The notes below the pieces were generated by a model that was not told the DNA's origin, did no database searches, and was given only the letters and a program-made list of their open reading frames with translations. Made by a program: the position numbers and the translations under genes. DNA of 17,387 nucleotides from JAMQKA01 sp033722415 (GTDB taxonomy: Bacteria > Bacteroidota > Rhodothermia > Balneolales > Balneolaceae), in the NCBI GenBank assembly GCA_033722415.1, contig JAWVZC010000043.1, positions 1-17,387 of the forward strand, written 5' to 3'. Shown here piece after piece: positions 7,216 through 15,303 of the stretch; positions within the stretch are counted from its first letter, which is position 1, and each line of letters starts with the position of its first letter.

Positions 7216-8020
7216 CTAGGTGTTCAATTGTGTATCCCTGTTTCTGCTGGTAATCGCTGAGCCGGAATAGCGGATGATGGCTGTCGTGGTATCCCATAAT
7301 GATGTACTCCTCTTCGTAGGCTCTTTTGAGAATTCGTTTGCGGATCTCCATGCTTTGCTCCGGTTCATAATCGTATTTTGCGGCGAATTTACGGTTCACT
7401 TCCCCGCGAACAGCCAGGATATCTCCGGCCATCATGTAGCGGGAACTCCCGTTGTTGAACCAGATCACCTGGGAGTGTTCAGTGTGCCCGCCCACCTCCT
7501 CGACGGTGATTTCCGGGTAGGGCCGGTCTTCGGCATCGAGGAAGTGCAGGTCGGCCCGGGCATCCACAAAGTGCAGGAACTGTGTTTTCTCGTCATCGTA
7601 ATAGGTGTCTTTGGATATGGCCTTTTCCCATTCCGCTTCCGAAACCCATAACCGGGCCTCGGGAAAGGTCAGTTCCCAGTAGCCGCTACTGCGGCCGGCG
7701 AGTCCGCCGATATGATCGTAGTGCAGGTGACTGCAGATAATATCGGTAATATCGTATTCCGTCAGATCGTGTTCCGCCAGGTTCTCTTTGATCGTTTCGG
7801 TGCTGGTATCTTCGCCGAACTCCCCGATTCCCACGTCAAACAGGTAGTTGCGTTCCCCGGCTGTTACCAGGAACGGATTCAGGGAGATTTTGAGGGCTCC
7901 CTTGGCCGGGGGATCTTCCCGGCCGATTCGGTAAAACGTTCCGTCGGTTCCGACACTGAAGGTACCCTCGTAAAGGGGATAGGCAGAGGTAGATATATCG
8001 GAGGTTGTCGGTGAGTCCAT
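7196..8020 (-). CDS. Metallo-beta-lactamase-fold hydrolase
   Basis: A 274-residue protein with the complete MBL-fold metal site and no signal peptide, so probably cytosolic. Motif SHLHYDHIGG gives H98, H100, D102 and H103; VGGHTEHSQ gives H179; MAGDI gives bridging D200; and GYHDSHHP near 243-250 supplies the last histidine (H245 or H248). The layout (an upstream FDVGIGEFG segment, HxHxDH, GGHTxGH-like motif) resembles lactonase/glyoxalase II-like subgroups, but in the second motif the usual GGHTPGH reads GGHTEHS, so substrate assignment is unsafe. It starts 20 bases after phoH and its end overlaps the phosphorylase start, which implies co-translation. Context (RNA/ribosome maintenance and purine salvage) does not settle its substrate. 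Confidence 0.88.
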   Translation of the reverse strand: MDSPTTSDISTSAYPLYEGTFSVGTDGTFYRIGREDPPAKGALKISLNPFLVTAGERNYLFDVGIGEFGEDTSTETIKENLAEHDLTEYDITDIICSHLHYDHIGGLAGRSSGYWELTFPEARLWVSEAEWEKAISKDTYYDDEKTQFLHFVDARADLHFLDAEDRPYPEITVEEVGGHTEHSQVIWFNNGSSRYMMAGDILAVRGEVNRKFAAKYDYEPEQSMEIRKRILKRAYEEEYIIMGYHDSHHPLFRLSDYQQKQGYTIEHLDADATS

Positions 8021-8040
8021 CAGAGGTGATTAACGAAGGG

Positions 8041-9048
<1,008 letters not shown>

Positions 9049-9051
<3 letters not shown>

Positions 9052-9084
9052 AGGCGCTCCTCACAACATTTTGTTGCACTTCAT
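9049..9084 (-). promoter_or_regulatory. phoH translation start region: strong SD, ATC codon, tiny in-frame leader
   Basis: On the minus strand TGAGGAG (9063-9057) is the strongest Shine-Dalgarno in the window and precedes ATC (9051-9049) by five bases. Immediately upstream a seven-codon open frame, ATG at 9084-9082 encoding MKCNKML, ends in the TGA that forms part of this Shine-Dalgarno and is in frame with phoH. CAACA (9064-9068) and TGTTG (9072-9076) can form a small hairpin abutting the ribosome-binding site. The elements are visible directly; a role in coupling or control of phoH is inferred. Confidence 0.5.
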
Positions 9085-9393
9085 TCGGCTGAAAGATAAA
9101 AATAAATGGGAGATGAATTAAACTCTCCGGTATAACTCATTACCGGGGTATCGTGGTAAAACGTTTTGAGCCGGTAATCGTTCACGCACGAGGTTCACAG
9201 TGTTAAAGCAGCTGTCTTAGGCGGCTGGTTGGCAGTGGAAAAGCAGCAGGTCTGCCCCCGGCTTAGGGACCGATTGAACATGCACCGGCACGCCCCATGC
9301 CATACCTCAGAAACCCCGTTGAATGTCTGGAAGTGGAAGTAAAAGAATAAATAATGACAGGGCAGCTGTGCAGGTAATTAAGATGAAACCGAA
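9085..9393. other. Intergenic stretch between rpe and phoH
   Basis: About 310 bases that should contain the 3' end of the rpe transcript and the phoH promoter. No gene or known RNA was recognised; I looked for SRP RNA, 6S-like and tRNA features and saw none. ATTACCGG (9139-9146) and CCGGTAAT (9171-9178) are inverted repeats with a 24-base spacer that contains the palindrome AAAACGTTTT (9158-9167); these could be operator elements for phoH. The GC-rich part (about 9235-9310) has no long open frame or clean hairpin. Confidence 0.45.
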
Positions 9394-10080
9394 TTACGCC
9401 CACTCCCGGCTGCCGGCGCTGGCCTTCTCCTGGAGCTCCCCGATCCGATTCGGAATATTCCGGGCTTTGAAAACGGCGCTTCCCGCCACGAGAATGTCGG
9501 CACCTGCGCGTGCAATTTTTGTTATGTTGTTCAGGTTTACACCGCCGTCCACAGCCAGCAGATAGTTGTAGTCATCCCGGCGTCGCAGGTCCACCATCCG
9601 GGAGAGACGTTCGTATGTTTTGGGGATAAAATCCTGTCCCCCGAAACCGGGGTTGACACTCATTACCAGCACCATATCCACCATATCCAGTATTGGTTCA
9701 ATAGTGCTTAGTGATGTAGCTGGGTTCAGGGCCACACCGGCAAACACACCGTACTGCTTGATCACCTCCAGTGTCCGGTGCAGGTGAGTACATGCCTCAA
9801 AATGAACGGTAATCTGGTCGGCCCCGGCATCCACAAACTGTTCAATATACCGCTCCGGTTTCTCGATCATCAGGTGAACATCCAGGAAGAGCTCGGTAAC
9901 GCGTCCCACCGCTTCCACAATGCCCGGGCCGAACGTAATATTGGGAACAAAGTGCCCGTCCATGATATCGCAGTGAAGCCACTTCGCCCCGCCTTGTTCG
10001 CACTCCTGAATTTCCCCGGCAAGGCGGGAATAATCCGAGGCGAGGATAGAAGGGGCAACGATGGGAAGCTGAAAGTCCAT
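9394..10080 (-). CDS. rpe: Ribulose-phosphate 3-epimerase
   Basis: Cytosolic TIM-barrel enzyme interconverting D-ribulose-5-phosphate and D-xylulose-5-phosphate in the pentose phosphate pathway. The 228 residues show every family block: APSILASDYSRL at 9-20 with S11; LHCDIMDGHFVPN at 35-47, giving metal ligand H36 and catalytic acid/base D38; LDVHLMIEKP with H69; MSVNPGFGGQ at 140-149 for phosphate binding; AVDGGV with D178, the second catalytic aspartate; LVAGSAVF near 197-204. The ATG at 10078-10080 follows the stop of the PASTA gene by two bases, so it depends on that transcript. No Shine-Dalgarno is visible. Its company with envelope genes rather than other pentose phosphate genes is notable. 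Confidence 0.97.
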   Translation of the reverse strand: MDFQLPIVAPSILASDYSRLAGEIQECEQGGAKWLHCDIMDGHFVPNITFGPGIVEAVGRVTELFLDVHLMIEKPERYIEQFVDAGADQITVHFEACTHLHRTLEVIKQYGVFAGVALNPATSLSTIEPILDMVDMVLVMSVNPGFGGQDFIPKTYERLSRMVDLRRRDDYNYLLAVDGGVNLNNITKIARAGADILVAGSAVFKARNIPNRIGELQEKASAGSREWA

Positions 10081-10082
10081 AA

Positions 10083-10916
10083 TCAGTTCTCAGGGTTTTG
10101 CTGGAGTGAATCGGTTTGCACGTACGAGGTATCTACACTGACCGCCCCGGCTTCGGTTTCCTCTTTTACCTCGAACCGTTCCGATACGATCAGGTTGATG
10201 CTTTCCCCCTCCACAACCCGGTTTTGGGCAGGGGTATAATCGAGTATTGTGTTGGGTGTAACTTCCCTGCTGGGCTGAAATCGCAGTTCGCCCACGCGCA
10301 GGCCGGCCTGTCGTATCTTTTGCTGTGCTTCGGTCAGCCTGAGTCCCACAAAATTCGGGACATCCACCATCTTTTCGCCCAGTCCGTCGCTTACCACCAG
10401 GTCCACCTTCGTGCCCTTGTCGACCGTTCGCCCGGGCTCGACAGACTGCCGCATCACGCTGTTTTTGAACCGTGAGGATTCATAGCTGACCGTACCCACC
10501 GAAAGCCCGTAGTTCTGAAGCTGAATTTTGGCATTGCGAAACGAGAGGTTGACGACATTGGGTACCTCGACCGTGGGCTGCGATTCGGTGTTGACCGTCA
10601 GATAGATCTTCCGGTTGGGCTTCACGATCTCAGCCGGGGTGGGTGTCTGGTCGATAACATAATCCTCCGGGAATGCGGAGTTCGCCCGCCGGTCGGTCAC
10701 CTCGGAACGGAGGCCGTAGGATGACAGCAGTTCCTCTGCCTCGGTCAGCGATATCCCGCGCACATCGGGCACGGTAACGCCTTCGTAGTAGTTGGTGTAG
10801 GCCGGCATGATCACTTCATTCAATACCAGCAGGGTTCCGGATCCCAGTACGAGGATACCGAAGAGGGTTGCGTAAAAGGTACGGCTGGTCAGCAGTTTTT
10901 TCAGGTAGTTCAGCAT
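10083..10916 (-). CDS. Membrane-anchored protein with three PASTA domains
   Basis: A 277-residue protein with a short basic cytosolic N-terminus, one transmembrane helix (about 14-36) and three successive PASTA repeats: about 46-109 (VTVPDVRGISLTEAEELL), 115-177 (VEVPNVVNLSFRNAKIQL) and 184-247 (VDVPNFVGLRLTEAQQKI), each ending in the usual V-x-G-x-x-I/V-x-L-x-V strand. An acidic, disordered tail follows. PASTA domains in other bacteria bind peptidoglycan or mediate contacts in the envelope, often as the sensor of Ser/Thr kinases; no kinase domain is present here, so it is a stand-alone periplasmic PASTA protein. Its role is unknown, with cell-wall association a reasonable inference. It starts 33 bases after the DUF5683 gene and ends two bases before rpe. 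Confidence 0.93.
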   Translation of the reverse strand: MLNYLKKLLTSRTFYATLFGILVLGSGTLLVLNEVIMPAYTNYYEGVTVPDVRGISLTEAEELLSSYGLRSEVTDRRANSAFPEDYVIDQTPTPAEIVKPNRKIYLTVNTESQPTVEVPNVVNLSFRNAKIQLQNYGLSVGTVSYESSRFKNSVMRQSVEPGRTVDKGTKVDLVVSDGLGEKMVDVPNFVGLRLTEAQQKIRQAGLRVGELRFQPSREVTPNTILDYTPAQNRVVEGESINLIVSERFEVKEETEAGAVSVDTSYVQTDSLQQNPEN

Positions 10917-10949
10917 AAGGGATGTAAAATAGCGATTGTATGAAACATC

Positions 10950-11912
10950 TTAAAAACGGTATGTAATGGTGAATTGTTGAGGACCGAGAAAATTGGTCCG
11001 GGTCTGCAGCCGGTTGTTTTTGAGTTTGACGGTAACGAACGCGTCAAAGGCGGAAACCACGTGGTTCAGCAGCATGTAGGCCAGCATATTCCCCGCCACG
11101 CGATATTTGTTGTTAAAGCGGTCGGCCATGTCGGCTCCCTCAAAAAAGTGGGGTGGCATATCACTGCCGTTCCAGGCCAGCTGGTATCGGCTGTCAATCG
11201 GATCTCCATTGCTGTTCACCCCGAAATTGTTCCAGCCGGGCCCGTATTGATAGTATTTGCTGATCAGTTCGTAATATTGCTGGGAGCCGTAATTCGGCAT
11301 TTCATGGGAAAAGGCATTGCCGGAGCCCTCCGGGGAGATAAAGGGCGTATTCCGTTCCACGCGGCGAAGAGTTTGCAAGTTCACGGTGTTCCAGTCCGTG
11401 TCGGGGTTGTAGGTGGGATTCACCCCCTCCACCTGGTTCTCCAGTTCCCAGATGTACGGGTTTGCAACGCCGTTTTGTTCATGGTATGCCACCAGCCATT
11501 GTGCGTAGGTTACCACGCTCCAGTTGTCGTCTGCAAATCGTTCATATTCGCGCTGCAGCTTCTCGGCACGCCGCTGGTTGGTGAGGTGGACCGCCAGGAA
11601 CACGGCATCCGCCAGCAGGTAGGCCCCCGCTCGAATCCACTTGTCGTTGACCGCCTGTCCGAGACCGGGAACCAGTGCAGAGCCGACCAGTGCCGCTCCC
11701 GGTGAGCTGCGAAGAATACCGGCTACCCTCCCGCTCAGTGGATCTGATGCCACAGCATACCGAAAATCTGACATTGTAAGTTCGTCGGTCTCTGCGTGTT
11801 CCGCGGGTATCGTGGTTGTTCCCGATAACACGGCGTTTTCCCGGAGCGGCTGTGCCACAAGGACACTGCAGTACAGTATGAAGAGGGTTATTAACAGGCT
11901 AATTTTACTCAT
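10950..11912 (-). CDS. DUF5683 family membrane protein
   Basis: A 320-residue exported/membrane protein. It has a signal peptide (MSKISLLITLFILYCSVLVAQ), then a segment GSALVPGLGQAVNDKWIRAGAY at about 77-98 that matches the characteristic PGxGQ...W..G motif of DUF5683, followed by a hydrophobic helix (about 96-110), a charged coiled stretch QRRAEKLQREYERF, a long hydrophilic loop, and a second hydrophobic segment (AGNMLAYMLLNHVVSAFDAFV) near the C-terminus. The end, FLGPQQFTITYRF, looks like a beta strand. The start is taken at the ATG of 11910-11912, inside the ATGAGTAA that also holds the stop of the upstream gene (8-base overlap), because the in-frame codon further upstream would put extra residues before the signal peptide. 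The molecular function of DUF5683 is not known. Confidence 0.85.
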   Translation of the reverse strand: MSKISLLITLFILYCSVLVAQPLRENAVLSGTTTIPAEHAETDELTMSDFRYAVASDPLSGRVAGILRSSPGAALVGSALVPGLGQAVNDKWIRAGAYLLADAVFLAVHLTNQRRAEKLQREYERFADDNWSVVTYAQWLVAYHEQNGVANPYIWELENQVEGVNPTYNPDTDWNTVNLQTLRRVERNTPFISPEGSGNAFSHEMPNYGSQQYYELISKYYQYGPGWNNFGVNSNGDPIDSRYQLAWNGSDMPPHFFEGADMADRFNNKYRVAGNMLAYMLLNHVVSAFDAFVTVKLKNNRLQTRTNFLGPQQFTITYRF

Positions 11913-14900
11913 AATTAAGGATCTCGAAATCAAAGGTCAGCCCGAAATGGATCAGCGGTTCCCTTCCATAGCCAACACTGTTGGAAGTGGTGCCGGTAAT
12001 AAATTCATCGGGTAAAGTAATATCAAATTTGTTAAAACCGTAGGCCCCGCTAATGAAAAATTTCAGGGGATACAGGTAGTAGCTGTTGAATGCAAATCGG
12101 AGTTCAGCCCCGAGACCGAATTTCAGGATGTTGCCGAGTCCCTCCGGTCCCTGCCAGCCGTTGCCGGCTTCACCGAACAGGCGAAGGAACAGTTTGTCAA
12201 AGGTATGGCGCCCCACTTGCGTATGCAGGTCGGTGACAACCGGCATAATGTACGAAAACTGTGAAAACGCGGTGGTATTACCCGCAAGAGCAAAATAGGG
12301 ATAACTCCGCATCCCGGTAACCCCCCCGATATAGTCGTAGTAAAAGGAGTCACCGGGGTTGCCGAAATAACTGAACAGTCGGGTATAAATCTGACCGGTG
12401 CTGCGTCCGCCCAGAGAAAAACCGTACCGAGAGCTTAGTTCGGCCGAATGGTTGTTGGAAGTACGGTAGACGGGGGAGAGTGTGCCATCCTCTATTTCGA
12501 ATTCATCCAGCAGCTCACCGGGCTGATAGTTGTATCGCAGGCTTGCTCTCAGACCCAGGGGAGCCGTGTCGCTGTGGGGATACCGCAGGAACGATTCATA
12601 CACATAGGCGGCGGTCAGCATTGTGCTTCGGTAGTACTCGGTGGAGCTGGACGGCACCTGCTGCCGCAGCTCGCGCGAGAAAAACGCGTCTGTTTGCACC
12701 CGGTAGGGGGTGTATCCCACACCCAGTTCCACCATGGAGTGCGCATTGATCTTGCTGCGCAGGAAAAGATCGATTTCCCAGATGTTGTAGGCGATATCCA
12801 CGGAGGTGGTGTCCGGAAGGCAGGCGGTGCAGGGAAACTCCTCCACCGAGAGTCCGTCCTTCACATTTCGTCTCATATTGTAAAATTCCAGCGCGATCGT
12901 GGGTGACCACCGCTTTTCGATCAATGGGAGCCCCCGGTACTCGGTAATCAGGAATAGATCCCGGTCCAGGTCGGTGAGACGGGAAGGGGTGAAGAAGTCG
13001 CCTACGCCTTCCGCCGAACGGGATCCGATCCCGAACAGGGCGCCCCCGAAGAGCGTGAGCCGGTTTGTGACCTCCCGGGATCCGAAATAAGTGCCTACTT
13101 TGAGATCGCGCACCAGGTTCTCACCCAGGCGGCCGAACTCGCCTGCTCTCAGGAGCGAGCTGTTACTGCCGTTAAATGTTGAGTAGTTGTCGAATCGTAT
13201 CACGGGATAAAAATTGAACGGGGTAAACTCCTGTTGATACCCGTAAAGCGTTCGTTGGTTCCCGGCACCCCGGGTGGGAATTTCCAGTGCGACGGTTCCG
13301 GTGTCCGCTGCCGCCAGCACTCTTGTATTCAGCGGATCAAGGTCGCTGTCGTCGTATTTCCCGGGCGGTTCCGTGCCGGCCGTCATGGTACCGGAATCCA
13401 GGCTCCCGTATGGCGGGTCGTAATACCCGTGGGAAATCCGGCCGGGACGGGCGGGTATTTTGGTCTTGGCGATCTTGTATCCTCCTTCTCGATATTCCGC
13501 ATAGTAGAGGGTGCCCTCCTCCCGGAGATGCGGCATAAAAGCCCCGCCGGTTACGCTGGTTACCTGTTCCGGTTCGCCCTGCTTTTCGAGCGGCAGGCGA
13601 TAAATATTAAAAATGCCGTTCTGGTCGGAGGAATAGTAGAGATACGCTCCGCCCGGAGATGGGTGGGGATCCCGAAAGTCGACCAGGGACTTTTCCAGGA
13701 TCGAGCTTTGTGTGTCGGACGCCAGGTCGTATTGCCGTATCGAGCGGCCGTGATCCTGGCCGAAGGAGAAATATATCTTGTCGCCACCGGGGTGCCAGGC
13801 GGGGGTATAGAGCTGCTCGCCATCGCCAAAACGTGTGAGCGGACGAATCGTCCCCGAATGGGGATCAACCAAGACCAGGTTGGCGGTTCCCTGCTTGACC
13901 TGCACCGCCGCGATCTGTGTGCCGTCCGGACTCCAGGCGGGATCGTGGAGTCGTGCACTGTGCGTAAGCTGATCGGCTCTGCCCGAGTCGAACGCATACA
14001 GGTAGAGGTCGTTATAGCGCTCCCCGTAGGCGTTCAGCCCGGCCCGGGTGAATACGAGTCTGTCTCCGGAGGGAGAAAAGTCGAACGCCGAACGGATTCG
14101 TTTAATCAGCGGATCGCTTGAGAAGCCGCAGCTGTAGGCTCCCGTTCCCTGCATGCGGCCGTGCTGGCGCAGATCGATCGTCGTTACCCGATTCTGTTTG
14201 TCGTCAACTGCACCGGTATCTCTTATGTAGAGCGCTACTGATGATTTGGTAAGCTTTTTGTTCGAGAGGTAGGCGATTCTGGAACCGGCGGGAGATACCC
14301 GGGGATAGAAGTTGTAGAACCCTTCTTCTTCGACGACCTCCGCAGCATTGGGGGTAATGCCGGATACCGCACTGCGGTAAAATGAACGCCGGCTGGATAA
14401 CCACCGGTCGAACAGCACCTCGCCGGGTTGCCCCGTAACTTCCCTGATGGCCTCGTTTATGGTGGTGATCCCCCCCCGGCTTAGCACCCGGCTGATCTCC
14501 GCAAATACCTCTTCCCCAAATTCTTCCGCCAGGAACGCGGTAAAAGCGAATCCCTGGTTGTATACCTGTTCCCGTTCGAGACTCGTTTTGGAGCTGAAGG
14601 TACCCATCTCTTCATACGTTAGGTAGGTGTCGTTCAGGATGGCCGTACGCAGAATCATATCGCGGTGCGAATCCCAGGTGTCATAGGTCCACCCAGTCCG
14701 CTGGTACTGGGCTACTCCCTCGGCAAACCATCCCGGTACAATGATGGACGAGAAGGGATAGGTGATCAATCCCTTCGGATACCCGTAGAGCAGATCGGGG
14801 CGGCGAACATCTTCGTAGGAGAGCCACTGGAAATAGATGGCAGGCAGATTTCGGCTGCGTTTCATGGCAGCTTCAAGCTGAACGATGTGCGTAAATTCAT

Positions 14901-15303
14901 GGGCAACCACGTCGCGAAGCCAGTCGTGGGTACCGCGGAGCGGGGAGTCCAGGGCCGGGATCCAGATATCCACCTGGTTGTCGAAAAAGTAGGCTGCCCC
15001 GTTGGCGTAGTCTTCACGATCGTTGAGTACGATATTCGTCTTGTCCGCGGGGTGATGGCCGTACAGATTCGTGATGTGCGGGTACACCTCTTCGGCGATC
15101 CTTGAGACTACCTGGGCGGAGCGGCTGCTGCCCTCCTGGAAGTGGACCATGAAATGTTCGCTCTCCAGCGTGTACCAGGCGAGATGGTGATGGGGATAAT
15201 CATAGTTCGAGGGGGTGAGCTGGGCATACAGCTCTCCCCTCAGACAGCTCAAACAGGCAGCCAGGCACAGGAGAACGGCATATGGAACGGGAACTCGTGT
15301 CAT
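11905..15303 (-). CDS. Fusion of M1/MA-like zinc peptidase, TolB-type propeller and outer-membrane barrel
   Basis: A 1132-residue exported protein. Signal peptide 1-28 (ending ELYAQ). About 40-310 is a gluzincin peptidase domain: HEFTH at 135-139 (zinc ligands H135, H139, base E136) and GWFAEGVAQY with the third ligand E195. About 328-610 is a WD40-like/TolB beta-propeller with PD40 repeats (DFSPSGD near 407, AWSPDG at 455-460, AWHPGG at 501-506, PSPGG near 547). After a low-complexity linker (about 620-690), the last 440 residues form a BamA/surface-antigen-like barrel, e.g. RAGEFGRLGENLVRD, GMRSYPYF, LRLFGEAGNGW and a strand-like end LIHFGLTFDFEIL. The ATG at 15301-15303 overlaps the previous stop as TGATG; an open frame back to 15393 runs inside the upstream gene and is rejected. 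The peptidase and propeller probably sit in the periplasm with the barrel in the outer membrane; the substrate is unknown. Confidence 0.9.
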   Translation of the reverse strand: MTRVPVPYAVLLCLAACLSCLRGELYAQLTPSNYDYPHHHLAWYTLESEHFMVHFQEGSSRSAQVVSRIAEEVYPHITNLYGHHPADKTNIVLNDREDYANGAAYFFDNQVDIWIPALDSPLRGTHDWLRDVVAHEFTHIVQLEAAMKRSRNLPAIYFQWLSYEDVRRPDLLYGYPKGLITYPFSSIIVPGWFAEGVAQYQRTGWTYDTWDSHRDMILRTAILNDTYLTYEEMGTFSSKTSLEREQVYNQGFAFTAFLAEEFGEEVFAEISRVLSRGGITTINEAIREVTGQPGEVLFDRWLSSRRSFYRSAVSGITPNAAEVVEEEGFYNFYPRVSPAGSRIAYLSNKKLTKSSVALYIRDTGAVDDKQNRVTTIDLRQHGRMQGTGAYSCGFSSDPLIKRIRSAFDFSPSGDRLVFTRAGLNAYGERYNDLYLYAFDSGRADQLTHSARLHDPAWSPDGTQIAAVQVKQGTANLVLVDPHSGTIRPLTRFGDGEQLYTPAWHPGGDKIYFSFGQDHGRSIRQYDLASDTQSSILEKSLVDFRDPHPSPGGAYLYYSSDQNGIFNIYRLPLEKQGEPEQVTSVTGGAFMPHLREEGTLYYAEYREGGYKIAKTKIPARPGRISHGYYDPPYGSLDSGTMTAGTEPPGKYDDSDLDPLNTRVLAAADTGTVALEIPTRGAGNQRTLYGYQQEFTPFNFYPVIRFDNYSTFNGSNSSLLRAGEFGRLGENLVRDLKVGTYFGSREVTNRLTLFGGALFGIGSRSAEGVGDFFTPSRLTDLDRDLFLITEYRGLPLIEKRWSPTIALEFYNMRRNVKDGLSVEEFPCTACLPDTTSVDIAYNIWEIDLFLRSKINAHSMVELGVGYTPYRVQTDAFFSRELRQQVPSSSTEYYRSTMLTAAYVYESFLRYPHSDTAPLGLRASLRYNYQPGELLDEFEIEDGTLSPVYRTSNNHSAELSSRYGFSLGGRSTGQIYTRLFSYFGNPGDSFYYDYIGGVTGMRSYPYFALAGNTTAFSQFSYIMPVVTDLHTQVGRHTFDKLFLRLFGEAGNGWQGPEGLGNILKFGLGAELRFAFNSYYLYPLKFFISGAYGFNKFDITLPDEFITGTTSNSVGYGREPLIHFGLTFDFEILNYE

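Noticed and set aside
9200..9330. Structured RNA (SRP, 6S-like) or transposase remnant in the rpe-phoH gap
   Set aside because: No SRP GGAAG-type loop, no tRNA arms, no long closing stem; the short open frames on the minus strand match no family I recognise.
13234..14121. 295-codon plus-strand open frame
   Set aside because: Antisense to the propeller part of the fusion protein; no recognisable motifs.
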